Below are positions 1 to 5,210 of a stretch of 11,613 nt of DNA, in pieces. This DNA comes from CAYLZO01 sp964387775 (GTDB lineage Bacteria; Chloroflexota; Anaerolineae; JAAYZQ01): assembly GCA_964387775.1 (NCBI GenBank), contig CAYLZO010000171.1:1-11613 (forward strand), in the 5' to 3' direction. The notes under the pieces were generated by a model that was given only the letters and a program-made list of their open reading frames with translations, was not told where the DNA came from and made no database searches. Position 1 is the stretch's first letter. The number at the start of each line of letters is the position of its first letter. A program made the translations under genes and the position numbers.

Positions 1-132
1 GTGGCCGAGCTCTTCTGGCAGCTCCGAGAAGAGGCAGGGGCGCGCCAGGTGCCCGGCCAGCCCAAGCGCGGCGTGGCCCAGGCCTGGGGCGACCTGATGC
101 AGGTTGGCACCGTCGTCGTGATGGGCGTGTAG
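1..132 (+). CDS. Thiolase (SCP2-type), C-terminal end only
   Basis: The window opens inside a gene whose last 43 residues are visible in frame 1, ending at TAG 130-132. The residues AQAWGDLMQVGTVVVMGV match the C-terminal strand and conserved glycines of thiolase-superfamily proteins, especially the SCP2/acetyl-CoA acetyltransferase-like group. These enzymes condense or cleave acyl-CoA thioesters in the cytoplasm. The catalytic Cys and His lie outside the window and cannot be checked. The family call is supported by the two DUF35 proteins 555 and 1131 bases downstream, because DUF35 proteins are obligate partners of this thiolase type (established for archaeal acetoacetyl-CoA thiolase/HMG-CoA synthase and for actinobacterial steroid side-chain aldolases). 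The GTG at base 1 is an internal Val codon and not a start. Whether this one is a thiolase or a retro-aldolase cannot be decided here. Confidence 0.8.
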   Translation: MAELFWQLREEAGARQVPGQPKRGVAQAWGDLMQVGTVVVMGV

Positions 133-141
133 GATGCGTCG

Positions 142-411
142 ATGAAGGCCAAAGTTGCTTTCACACCCTACGCCGAGGAGCAATTGGAGGAGCGCAAACT
201 CGACCGGACACTTGTCGCCCAGGTTGTGGCCAGTCCACAGCAGGTTGTGCCGGCCAAGCAGAGACGCAACATTGCTCAAAGCCGGTACACTGTAGAGGGC
301 AAAGCGTATCTTCTCAGAGCGGTCTTTGAAGAGATAGGCGACGTGCGACTCGTCGTGACCGCCTATCGGACGTCCAAGATCGCCAAATACTGGAGCCAGG
401 AGGAAAGATGA
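142..411 (+). CDS. DUF4258 domain protein (RelE-like toxin candidate)
   Basis: The product is 89 residues and fits the DUF4258 pattern: an early FTPYAEEQLEER stretch, a middle QVVASPQQVV stretch and the terminal VVTAYRTSKIAKYW block. Members are small basic proteins. Some are annotated as RelE/BrnT-like toxins, but most have no tested function, so toxin is inference. The start ATG 142 is preceded by AGGA at 131-134, which overlaps the thiolase stop codon, giving 9 bases between the genes and suggesting translational coupling. The stop overlaps the start of the next gene by four bases (ATGA at 408-411). Third-position G+C is about 66% by hand count (59 of 89 codons), against about 88% in the DUF35 gene at 687, which points to a different history from its neighbours. 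Confidence 0.8.
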   Translation: MKAKVAFTPYAEEQLEERKLDRTLVAQVVASPQQVVPAKQRRNIAQSRYTVEGKAYLLRAVFEEIGDVRLVVTAYRTSKIAKYWSQEER

Positions 412-638
412 GAGTCATCTACGATGAAACAGGAGACATCCTGTACATCCGCCTGCGGGAAGGCGAGTACGAGGAGAGCGACGAGGTGCACGAGGGCATG
501 ATCGTAGACTTGGATGCCCAGGGCAAACCCATTGCCATCGAAATTCTGGGTGCGTCGGAGCTTGTCGGCACAATGGACCGTCTGTCGCTAGAATTCGCCC
601 GCAGGCAAGAGTCCGCGCCTCTCGGCGTCCCGGCGTAG
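408..638 (+). CDS. DUF2283 domain protein, partner of DUF4258 gene
   Basis: The product is 76 residues. The first 45 or so show the DUF2283 signature: a beta hairpin YDETGDILYIRL, an acidic turn, then EGMIVDLDAQGKPIAIEILG. The last 20 residues are a short, less conserved tail. DUF2283 proteins are frequently found next to DUF4258 genes, and the pair resembles a toxin-antitoxin cassette in size, order and overlap. No biochemical role is established, so antitoxin is inference. The start ATG 408 is preceded by AGGAGG inside the end of the DUF4258 gene, and the four-base overlap implies coupled translation. By hand count about 74% of codons end in G or C (56 of 76), again lower than the DUF35 genes. 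There is no signal peptide or membrane segment. Confidence 0.8.
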   Translation: MRVIYDETGDILYIRLREGEYEESDEVHEGMIVDLDAQGKPIAIEILGASELVGTMDRLSLEFARRQESAPLGVPA

Positions 639-686
639 GGAAAGCAACCACTAGCTTTCAGGAGCAAGACACAAGGAGACGAGACA

Positions 687-1199
687 ATGACAGTCAGAAT
701 CAAAGAATTCCCCGGCACCTACCTCAAGGAGTCGGATTTTGCCGAGAAAAAGGTCCTCTTTACCGAGTGGGACCCCAACGCCCGGTACGCGTGGGACGCG
801 GGCGTGGCCATCGGCCGCTACCTGCACGAGCTGAAGGAGGGACTGCTGGTGGGCGTGCGCTGCAACGAATGCAACCGGACCGTCATCCCGCCCCGCAACT
901 TTTGCGAGTGGTGCTTCAAGCCGATGGACGAGTGGGTAACCCTGCCCGACACGGGCACGGTCAACACCTTCTCGCTGTGTTACGTCACCTGGGACATGCA
1001 GTACCCGGAGGAGCCCGAGATCCCGGCCGTAATCGACATCGACGGCACCAAACCCTCCGTGGGCATCATGCACATGCTGGGCGAGGTCGATCCCGACGAC
1101 GTGCACATCGGCATGAAGGTCCAGGCCGTCTGGAAGCCGCCCGAGGAGCGCGAGGGTTCCATCCTCGATATCCAGTATTTCAAGCCCCTTGAGGAATGA
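687..1199 (+). CDS. DUF35 protein: zinc ribbon plus OB-fold acyl-CoA binding partner of thiolase
   Basis: This is a full-length DUF35 protein of 170 residues. After an N-terminal helical region (1-55), a zinc ribbon has C59/C62 and C73/C76 as two CxxC pairs separated by 10 residues. It is followed by an OB-fold from about residue 82 to 168. In characterised systems the ribbon binds the thiolase and the OB-fold holds the CoA moiety of the substrate, so the protein completes the active complex instead of acting alone. The C-terminal EREGSILDIQYFKPLEE is typical. ATG 687 is preceded by AAGGAG at 673-678 with 8 bases of spacing. The partner is probably the thiolase ending at 132. The paralogue starting at 1263 keeps the same ribbon spacing. 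Substrate is unknown. Confidence 0.9.
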   Translation: MTVRIKEFPGTYLKESDFAEKKVLFTEWDPNARYAWDAGVAIGRYLHELKEGLLVGVRCNECNRTVIPPRNFCEWCFKPMDEWVTLPDTGTVNTFSLCYVTWDMQYPEEPEIPAVIDIDGTKPSVGIMHMLGEVDPDDVHIGMKVQAVWKPPEEREGSILDIQYFKPLEE

Positions 1200-1215
1200 C
1201 TCGTACCCAATATCT

Positions 1216-1249
1216 AATATCCAATATCTGGTGTTAGGTATTGGATATT
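1216..1249 (+). repeat. AT-rich hairpin immediately before the ribosome binding site of the second DUF35 gene
   Basis: AATATCCAATA at 1216-1226 is the exact reverse complement of TATTGGATATT at 1239-1249. Allowing G-U pairs, the stem extends inward to 15 base pairs around a GUGU loop. It is strikingly AT-rich against its surroundings. It ends one base before AGGAGG (1251-1256), which serves ATG 1263. The ATATC/ATATT motif also occurs once just to the left (1210-1214), suggesting a degenerate short repeat. It could be a dispersed repeat, an RNA stability element or a weak translation control element. No known riboswitch pattern is seen. Confidence 0.7.
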
Positions 1250-1262
1250 GAGGAGGTTACCA

Positions 1263-1742
1263 ATGCCAATCACTGAAAAAGTTGACAAGCTGCACGACGC
1301 CATCGCCTGGAAGGGAAACATCCCCATCACCAGCCGCTACTCGGCGGGCATTGCCGGGGAAAAGTTCTTCCGGGCCATCAAGGACGAGGGCCAGTTCCTG
1401 GGCACCCACTGCGCCGAGTGCGATCTGATCTACGTGCCGGCGACGATGTTCTGCGAGCGCTGCTTCAGCGAGCTGGACGAGTGGGTCGAGGTGCCGAGCA
1501 CGGGCCACGTCTTTACCTTCACCGTGCTCTTTCGCGACCTGGATGACAAGCCGCTGGAGCCGCCCAAGGTACTGGCTTACGTCAAGCTCTACGGCTGCGA
1601 CGGCGGGCTGGTCCACTACCTGGACGAGGTGGACCTGGAGGAGCTGCACGTCGGCCTGGAGGTCGAGGCGGTGTTCAAGGACGCCGCCGAGCGGGAGGGG
1701 TCGATCCTGGACGTGAAGTACTTCCGGCCGGTGGAAGAATAG
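1263..1742 (+). CDS. Second DUF35 protein (zinc ribbon plus OB-fold), tandem paralogue
   Basis: This is a DUF35 protein of 159 residues. The ribbon cysteines are C50/C53 and C64/C67, with the same 10-residue spacing as in the gene at 687. The OB-fold runs from about residue 72 to 157 and ends EREGSILDVKYFRPVEE, nearly the same end as its neighbour; the middle has diverged clearly. I chose ATG 1263 because AGGAGG at 1251-1256 gives a 6-base spacing. A TTG at 1248 would place the ribosome binding site inside the gene. It should bind CoA substrate for a thiolase-fold partner. Two non-identical DUF35 proteins suggest either two thiolases (a second one would be upstream, outside the window) or a heteromeric complex. 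A strong hairpin begins 7 bases after the stop. Confidence 0.9.
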   Translation: MPITEKVDKLHDAIAWKGNIPITSRYSAGIAGEKFFRAIKDEGQFLGTHCAECDLIYVPATMFCERCFSELDEWVEVPSTGHVFTFTVLFRDLDDKPLEPPKVLAYVKLYGCDGGLVHYLDEVDLEELHVGLEVEAVFKDAAEREGSILDVKYFRPVEE

Positions 1743-1749
1743 CCCGACA

Positions 1750-1788
1750 AGACCTGACAGGTTGTCCTGTGGACAACCTGTCAGGTCT
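1750..1788. repeat. 18-bp perfect inverted repeat with 3-base loop after DUF35 gene (possible terminator)
   Basis: AGACCTGACAGGTTGTCC (1750-1767) is exactly complementary to the right arm 1771-1788, leaving the loop TGT. The core GACCTGACAGGT is itself nearly palindromic and recurs in the larger inverted repeat at 3485-3581. There is no T-run after the stem, so it is not a canonical intrinsic terminator. Its place 7 bases after the stop could still end or protect the transcript. It looks like a member of a dispersed palindrome family of this genome. Confidence 0.85.
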
Positions 1789-1805
1789 GCAATGCAAGAA
1801 ATCAC

Positions 1806-1913
1806 CTAGCAGCTTGTCGGAGAGGTGTTCCCGGGCTCGTAGTAGGCGCTTCGCCGCAAGCGTGCCATTGGCAAAGTGCGCACTACAAACGGGCTTCTCC
1901 GACAGCCTGCTAG
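1806..1913. repeat. 108-base palindromic element with 18-bp terminal inverted repeats (MITE/REP-like)
   Basis: The left end CTAGCAGCTTGTCGGAGA (1806-1823) and the reverse complement of the right end (1896-1913) match at 16 of 18 positions. The interior contains further partial pairing (GGGCTCGTAGT against ACTACAAACGGG), a perfect 10-base palindrome AGTGCGCACT at 1875-1884, and a small TGCC/GGCA hairpin at 1863-1872. The whole unit can fold into a long imperfect cruciform. It has no coding potential. Size and structure suit a non-autonomous mobile palindrome, but I see no certain target-site duplication. Confidence 0.6.
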
Positions 1914-1926
1914 AGGAACGAATGGA

Positions 1927-1985
1927 CATTTATCGGACACTTTTCCAATTCTACCGACTCCTGTCACAAAAAGTGTCCGGTAATG
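1927..1985. repeat. Inverted repeat with CGGACACTTTT arms (possible insertion-sequence end remnant)
   Basis: The left arm 1931-1944 (TATCGGACACTTTT) pairs with 1969-1982 at 13 of 14 positions. With a one-base gap the pairing continues outward through CATT (1927-1930) and AATG (1982-1985). The spacer is 24 bases. The element starts 13 bases after the end of the 1806-1913 palindrome. The rest of the gap before the lipoprotein gene (1986-2064) shows nothing I can name, and I see no convincing promoter there. Confidence 0.55.
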
Positions 1986-2076
1986 AGACCGGGCAGCGGC
2001 CCAAGCAACAGAGCAAGCATCCAGCGGGTCAGTGGGGATCCGATGAAAGGCACCGGCGGCACAAAAGGAGCCGAGA

Positions 2077-2910
2077 ATGAGTAGACAGCAAATTGAACGG
2101 CAGCTAGTTGGAATCACGTTGATCATCTTGCTCTTGGCGGGATGCGGCACGCCCCAGGCCACGCCTGCGTCACAAGCGGCGATGGCTACCGACACCCAGG
2201 CCCCCGCCGCCGATACGCCAACCCCTGAGCCGCCGACCCCCTCCGCAACATCGGTCCCGCCGACCGATGCGCCTACCGCTGAAGCACCGGCTCCCAGTGC
2301 GACGCCGATCCTGCCCACCGATGCGCCCACAGGGACCACAGAATCGCCCACACCCACGTCCGAACCGCCCACGCCCGCCCCCAAGCTGTCCATCTCGACA
2401 ACGGCCTTTGAGCCGGGCGGCGACATCCCGACCCAGTACTCCTGCTTTGGCGACAACCTGTCCCCGGCCCTGGCTTGGTCGGGCGTGCCGGCCGAGGCCA
2501 AAAGCCTGGCGCTGATCGTGCACGATCTCGACGCCGGCGCTGAATCGGGGGCCTCCACGTCGCTGGGCTTTGCCCACTGGTTGGTGTACAACATCCCGCC
2601 GACCAGCAGCGGCTATGCAGAAAACATGCCCTCCGGAAATACGCTGGCCGATGGCGCGCTGCAAGGCAATAACGACTTTGCCCAGTTCGAGAGTGAGGGC
2701 GCGACCTTTCCCGGCGGCGCCCCGGTCAAGCTGGTGGGCTACGACGGCCCCTGCCCGGGCGGCAAGCACCGCTATAACTTCCACCTCTATGCCTTGGATA
2801 GCCAACTCGATCTGCCGCCAGCTGTCACACCCTCCCAGGTTTTGGAAGCCATGGAAGGGCACATCCTGGCCCAGGCCGAGGTGGTGGGCTCGTTCGCGCC
2901 GCCGCAATGA
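2077..2910 (+). CDS. Secreted lipoprotein with PEBP (YbhB/YbcL-type) domain
   Basis: The product is 277 residues. A signal peptide (residues 1-22) ends in the lipobox LLAGC with lipidated C23, so the protein should be anchored on the outer face of the cytoplasmic membrane. Residues 24-103 form a Pro/Thr/Ala-rich linker containing an 18-residue repeat (PSAT...PTDAPT at 56-67 and 74-85). Residues 104-274 are a phosphatidylethanolamine-binding protein domain of the bacterial YbhB/YbcL kind. It has the entry SPALAWSGVP, the anion-pocket residues in VHDLDAG (D150, D152), H167 in FAHWLVYNIP, and GPCPGGKHRYNFHLYALD at 224-241. The bacterial family has no firmly established ligand; it is often called Raf-kinase-inhibitor-like from homology only. 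ATG 2077 has AAGGAG at 2065-2070. It stands alone, with repeats before it and decayed genes after it. Confidence 0.92.
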   Translation: MSRQQIERQLVGITLIILLLAGCGTPQATPASQAAMATDTQAPAADTPTPEPPTPSATSVPPTDAPTAEAPAPSATPILPTDAPTGTTESPTPTSEPPTPAPKLSISTTAFEPGGDIPTQYSCFGDNLSPALAWSGVPAEAKSLALIVHDLDAGAESGASTSLGFAHWLVYNIPPTSSGYAENMPSGNTLADGALQGNNDFAQFESEGATFPGGAPVKLVGYDGPCPGGKHRYNFHLYALDSQLDLPPAVTPSQVLEAMEGHILAQAEVVGSFAPPQ

Positions 2911-2920
2911 TGCCCAGAGG

Positions 2921-2926
2921 TACAAT
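2921..2926 (+). promoter_or_regulatory. Candidate -10 box TACAAT six bases before an ATG (leaderless-type promoter)
   Basis: GGTACAAT ends at 2926 and the ATG of the next short reading frame is at 2933. This is the spacing expected when transcription begins at or next to the start codon. No -35 match is present 17 bases upstream. The same G(G/C)TACAAT form appears in the two promoters in the 9481-9659 intergenic region. It may be the surviving promoter of a gene that has since decayed. Confidence 0.35.
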
Positions 2927-2932
2927 CACTCG

Positions 2933-3040
2933 ATGAAAGTCTCAACCCAAGACCACGCCCGCCTCCAAGCCGAGACGCAGCGCCTGGTCGAACAGCTCAA
3001 AGCCCTGGGCGCCGTGCAGGGGTGCAGGCCATCAAAATAG
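2933..3040 (+). pseudogene. 35-residue remnant, possibly the N-terminus of a nucleotidyltransferase (MNT-like)
   Basis: A short open frame begins ATG 2933 and ends TAG 3038-3040. Its first 28 residues, ending VEQLKALGAV, look like the helix preceding the GS active-site motif in small nucleotidyltransferases, where one expects a hydrophobic strand and then FGS. Here the sequence instead changes to QGCRPSK and stops. No continuation of the family appears in the other two frames. I therefore read it as a truncated gene; it lies 22 bases after the lipoprotein stop behind a leaderless-type -10 box. The family assignment is from memory of the helix pattern and is weak. A genuine small peptide cannot be excluded. 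Confidence 0.35.
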
Positions 3041-3058
3041 AGAGAATTGGGGGTAACT

Positions 3059-3229
3059 GTGTCCAGAAAGCGACGAAAAGCAAAACAGAAAACACCGGTC
3101 CAACCGAAATCGCTGGACGAATACAAGGCGGTCCACGTCTCCACGTACGAGATTACGTCTGAGCCGATCCTGGATCGCCGCTACAAACGGCTGCCCGATC
3201 ACGTCAAGGAAGCCTTCGAGCGACTCTGA
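3059..3229 (+). CDS. Short basic hypothetical protein, probably a truncated gene
   Basis: The frame codes for 56 residues if GTG 3059 is the start, which has a GGGGG run at 3049-3053 upstream. A TTG at 3047 is a less likely start. The N-terminus is strongly basic (RKRRKAKQK), followed by a segment with EPILDRRYKRLPDHVKEAFERL, which reads like the first helix of a helical-repeat protein and ends abruptly at TGA 3227-3229. I do not recognise the family. It lies between two other broken genes, so truncation is likely. Immediately after the stop, another frame carries an acidic run (DSDETPEEPEPGSD) that leads into the acetyltransferase remnant, so a deletion or frameshift may join originally separate reading frames here. 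Confidence 0.4.
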   Translation: MSRKRRKAKQKTPVQPKSLDEYKAVHVSTYEITSEPILDRRYKRLPDHVKEAFERL

Positions 3230-3260
3230 CGAGACGCCCGAGGAACCCGAGCCCGGCTCC

Positions 3261-3492
3261 GACGCCGAGGTCACCCTGCGCGAAATCACCGCCGAAACCG
3301 TGCGCGCCATCTGCCGCCTGAGCGACACGCTGGCGCCGCCCCGGAAGTACATGGTCGCGCCCAACGCCGTGTCCATCGCCCAGGGGCCAGGGTCCAGGCA
3401 GCCCCGAGGGCTTTTACCGCAAGGCCGGCTTTCGGCGCAGTGGCGAAACCTTCGGTGAGGAAATGGGCCTGGTTCGAAAGCTACAGACCTGA
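3261..3492 (+). pseudogene. GNAT-family N-acetyltransferase, internally deleted and frameshifted
   Basis: Two pieces of one family are present in different frames. Bases 3267-3381 encode EVTLREITAETVRAICRL and then YMVAPNAVSIAQ, the N-terminal strand and early loop of spermine/spermidine-type GNAT acetyltransferases. From 3397 a second frame encodes GSPEGFYRKAGFRRSGETFGEEMGL, the GNAT C-terminal motif with the typical FYRKxGF. The roughly 80 residues between them, including the acetyl-CoA binding Q/RxxGxG/A loop, are missing. The junction is at about 3381-3397, and the first frame runs to a stop at 3456-3458. There is no credible start codon. The terminal stop (TGA 3490-3492) falls inside the inverted repeat that begins at 3485, so the natural end was probably also replaced. 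It cannot make an active enzyme. Confidence 0.7.
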
Positions 3493-3581
3493 CAGGTCCC
3501 AGAAACCGGTTTCTCGACAGACTAGTTGGTTGTGAGTAGAACTTGCGGCCGAGCCAGGGTTTCCTGGGACCTGTCAGGTCT
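3485..3581. repeat. Long inverted repeat with AGACCTGACAGGTCCCAG arms
   Basis: The left arm 3485-3502 is the exact reverse complement of 3564-3581 (18 bp). After a one-base bulge, pairing continues for five more bases (AAACC 3503-3507 with GGTTT 3558-3562). Just inside the left arm, AGAAACCGGTTTCT (3501-3514) is a perfect 14-base palindrome that would compete for the same strand. The first 13 bases of each outer arm match the arms of the hairpin at 1750-1788. The element separates the decayed acetyltransferase from the intact gene at 3606; I see no promoter within it. Confidence 0.8.
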
Positions 3582-3605
3582 ACGAAAGCGAAAAGGAGGA
3601 GAACG

Positions 3606-4232
3606 ATGGGCTTTTTGGACAATCTCTTTGGCAAGAAGAAGAAGCAACAGAAGCCAGCCGCCCCCGCCCGCAGGTATCCCTCGCGCAGCATCATCAACGA
3701 AAAAGACCTGAAGACGCTGGCCGATTTCGAGCGCTGCTACCCGCTGCCGACGGGATTTGCCTACCGCGAGCGCAAGCCGGGCGATTTCGTCGTCGCCCGC
3801 CAATCGGATGGCAAGGAGTACGTCTTTCTCGTCGAAGAAGGCATCCTGGCCTGGGACGATCCCTACACGCGTGAGGATGGCCGCACCGGCTACAAGACCA
3901 CCGAGGTCCTCCGCCAAGCCGAGCCCCGCTCGGCCGCCGGTCCCGGCTCGGCCGCCGAGCGGGGCTACGTCCAGCGCGGCTTTCCCCTGGGCCAGAACAG
4001 CATCGATGACCCCGACGTCAAGACCTTTGCCGACCTGGCCCGCTGCTACCCGCTGCCCGATGGCTTTGCCTACGCCCAGACGGCCGAGGGCGTGCCGGTG
4101 GTAAAGCGCCTGATGGACAACGAGACCTTCTACTTTCTCATCGAGGAAGGGCTGATGGGCTTTGACGTGCCGCGCACCCGGCCCGACGGCACGCCTGGCA
4201 AGCAGACGATCGAAGTCTTCAAGCGGGCCTAG
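3606..4232 (+). CDS. Hypothetical protein with two copies of a 73-residue domain
   Basis: The product is 208 residues in a family I do not recognise. ATG 3606 follows AGGAGG (3594-3599) with 6 bases of spacing. The N-terminus MGFLDNLFGKKKKQQ is amphipathic and then strongly basic, a pattern common in membrane- or partner-associating cytoplasmic proteins; there is no signal peptide. Residues 33-105 and 136-208 align without a gap and are identical at 36 of 73 positions. Shared features are RCYPLPxGFAY, the FLxEEG turn, DxPxTRxDG and a final TxEVxxxA. A Gly/Ala/Ser-rich linker (106-135) joins them. The alternating hydrophobic pattern suggests small beta-rich domains. The ureohydrolase gene starts 14 bases downstream, so the two are probably co-transcribed. 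Function is unknown; a role in polyamine or guanidino metabolism would be pure inference from position. Confidence 0.85.
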   Translation: MGFLDNLFGKKKKQQKPAAPARRYPSRSIINEKDLKTLADFERCYPLPTGFAYRERKPGDFVVARQSDGKEYVFLVEEGILAWDDPYTREDGRTGYKTTEVLRQAEPRSAAGPGSAAERGYVQRGFPLGQNSIDDPDVKTFADLARCYPLPDGFAYAQTAEGVPVVKRLMDNETFYFLIEEGLMGFDVPRTRPDGTPGKQTIEVFKRA

Positions 4233-4246
4233 CAGTCGGAGATCGT

Positions 4247-5077
4247 ATGGACAGCCAAGCACTTGCCAACCTTCGCCCCGGCACCGTCGCCGTCGTCGGC
4301 GTGCCGACCGACGAGAACTCGTACTTTCTGCGTGGCGCAGCCCTGGCGCCGGCCAAGATCCGCCAGGTGCTCCACTCGGGCGAGACGAATTGGTCGGCCG
4401 AAAGCGGCCTGGACCTCAGCGCCGACGACCGCTGGCAGGACGTAGGCGATCTCGAATTCAGCCGCGGCCCGGCCGCCTTCGAGCAGATCGAGGACGGCGT
4501 CGCCCACCTGCTCGGCCTCGGTGCCCGCGTCCTGTCGCTGGGCGGCGACCACGCCATCACTTACCCCATCCTCCGCGCCTTTGCCGGGGCATACTCCAAC
4601 CTGAACGTCCTCCACCTCGACGCCCACCCCGACCTCTACGACGAGTTCGAGGGCAACCGCCTGTCGCACGCCTGCCCCTTTGCCCGCGTGATGGAGGAAG
4701 GACTGGTGGCCCGCCTGGTCCAGGTCGGCATCCGGGCCGCCAACCCCCACCAGCAGGCCCAGATCGAACGCTTTGGCGTCGAGGTCGTCGAGATGAAGGA
4801 CTGGCAACCGGGCCTCGCCTACGAATTCGACGGCCCGCTCTACCTCTCCCTCGACCTGGACGTGCTCGATCCGGGCTTTGCCCCCGGCATCTCGCACCAT
4901 GAGCCGGGCGGCCTCAGCGTGCGCGACGTGATCCGGCTGATCCAGGACCTGCGCACGCCCATCTTTGGCGCGGACATTGTGGAACTCAATCCGGCCCGGG
5001 ACGTGGTGGACGTCACGGCCATGGTCGCCGTAAAACTCGTGAAGGAACTCGTCGCAAAGATGGTGGAGAGCGGCTAA
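4247..5077 (+). CDS. Ureohydrolase: agmatinase/arginase family
   Basis: The product is 276 residues, a normal length for the family. It hydrolyses a guanidino compound to urea and an amine at a binuclear Mn(II) centre in the cytoplasm. All metal ligands are visible: H102 in GGDHAITYP, D125, H127 and D129 in LHLDAHPD, and D203 and D205 in SLDLDVLDPG. H141 in LSHACPF and E246 in DIVELNP are at the positions that contact the guanidinium. The GISHHEPGGLS block resembles agmatinases more than animal-type arginases, so agmatine to putrescine is the likeliest reaction. Guanidinobutyrase, guanidinase or formimidoylglutamase activity cannot be excluded without the specificity loop comparison. GGAG at 4238-4241 precedes ATG 4247. 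I see no other polyamine gene beside it. Confidence 0.92.
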   Translation: MDSQALANLRPGTVAVVGVPTDENSYFLRGAALAPAKIRQVLHSGETNWSAESGLDLSADDRWQDVGDLEFSRGPAAFEQIEDGVAHLLGLGARVLSLGGDHAITYPILRAFAGAYSNLNVLHLDAHPDLYDEFEGNRLSHACPFARVMEEGLVARLVQVGIRAANPHQQAQIERFGVEVVEMKDWQPGLAYEFDGPLYLSLDLDVLDPGFAPGISHHEPGGLSVRDVIRLIQDLRTPIFGADIVELNPARDVVDVTAMVAVKLVKELVAKMVESG

Positions 5078-5102
5078 GGGACAGGTGACTTTGGAACTGA
5101 AT

Positions 5103-5189
5103 GGTTAGGGCCTAACCCATGAAATCATGGCACATTGAGCAAGAATTTTGTGGGCAGCGTTTCGCCCTTTTGGTCCCGGCTTGTCCGGG
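5103..5189. repeat. Intergenic cluster of three short palindromes
   Basis: Between the ureohydrolase stop and the next start (133 bases) lie GGTTAGG-G-CCTAACC at 5103-5117, CCATGA-AA-TCATGG at 5117-5130, and CCCGG-CTTGT-CCGGG at 5175-5189. The first two sit back to back. None is followed by a T-run. The third ends two bases before AGGAGG (5192-5197), the only Shine-Dalgarno match for ATG 5211, at an unusually long 13-base spacing. They may be dispersed repeats; a post-transcriptional role is possible but unsupported. Confidence 0.5.
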
Positions 5190-5210
5190 TTAGGAGGCAA
5201 GCAGAAACAG

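Noticed and set aside
640..659. GAAAGC/GCTTTC hairpin between DUF2283 and the first DUF35 gene
   Set aside because: Six base pairs with an 8-base loop and no T-run; such hairpins are expected by chance.
1248..1262. Upstream TTG start for the second DUF35 gene
   Set aside because: It would begin inside the hairpin and bury AGGAGG in the coding region; ATG 1263 has the correct spacing.
1257..1805. Long open frame on the - strand opposite the second DUF35 gene
   Set aside because: It is a shadow caused by high third-position G+C of the + strand gene; no recognisable protein and no ribosome binding site.
2220..2390. Repetitive CCGAC/CCCAC tract that might suggest a CRISPR or satellite
   Set aside because: It encodes the Pro/Thr linker of the lipoprotein; repeats follow the codon frame and are not identical units with spacers.
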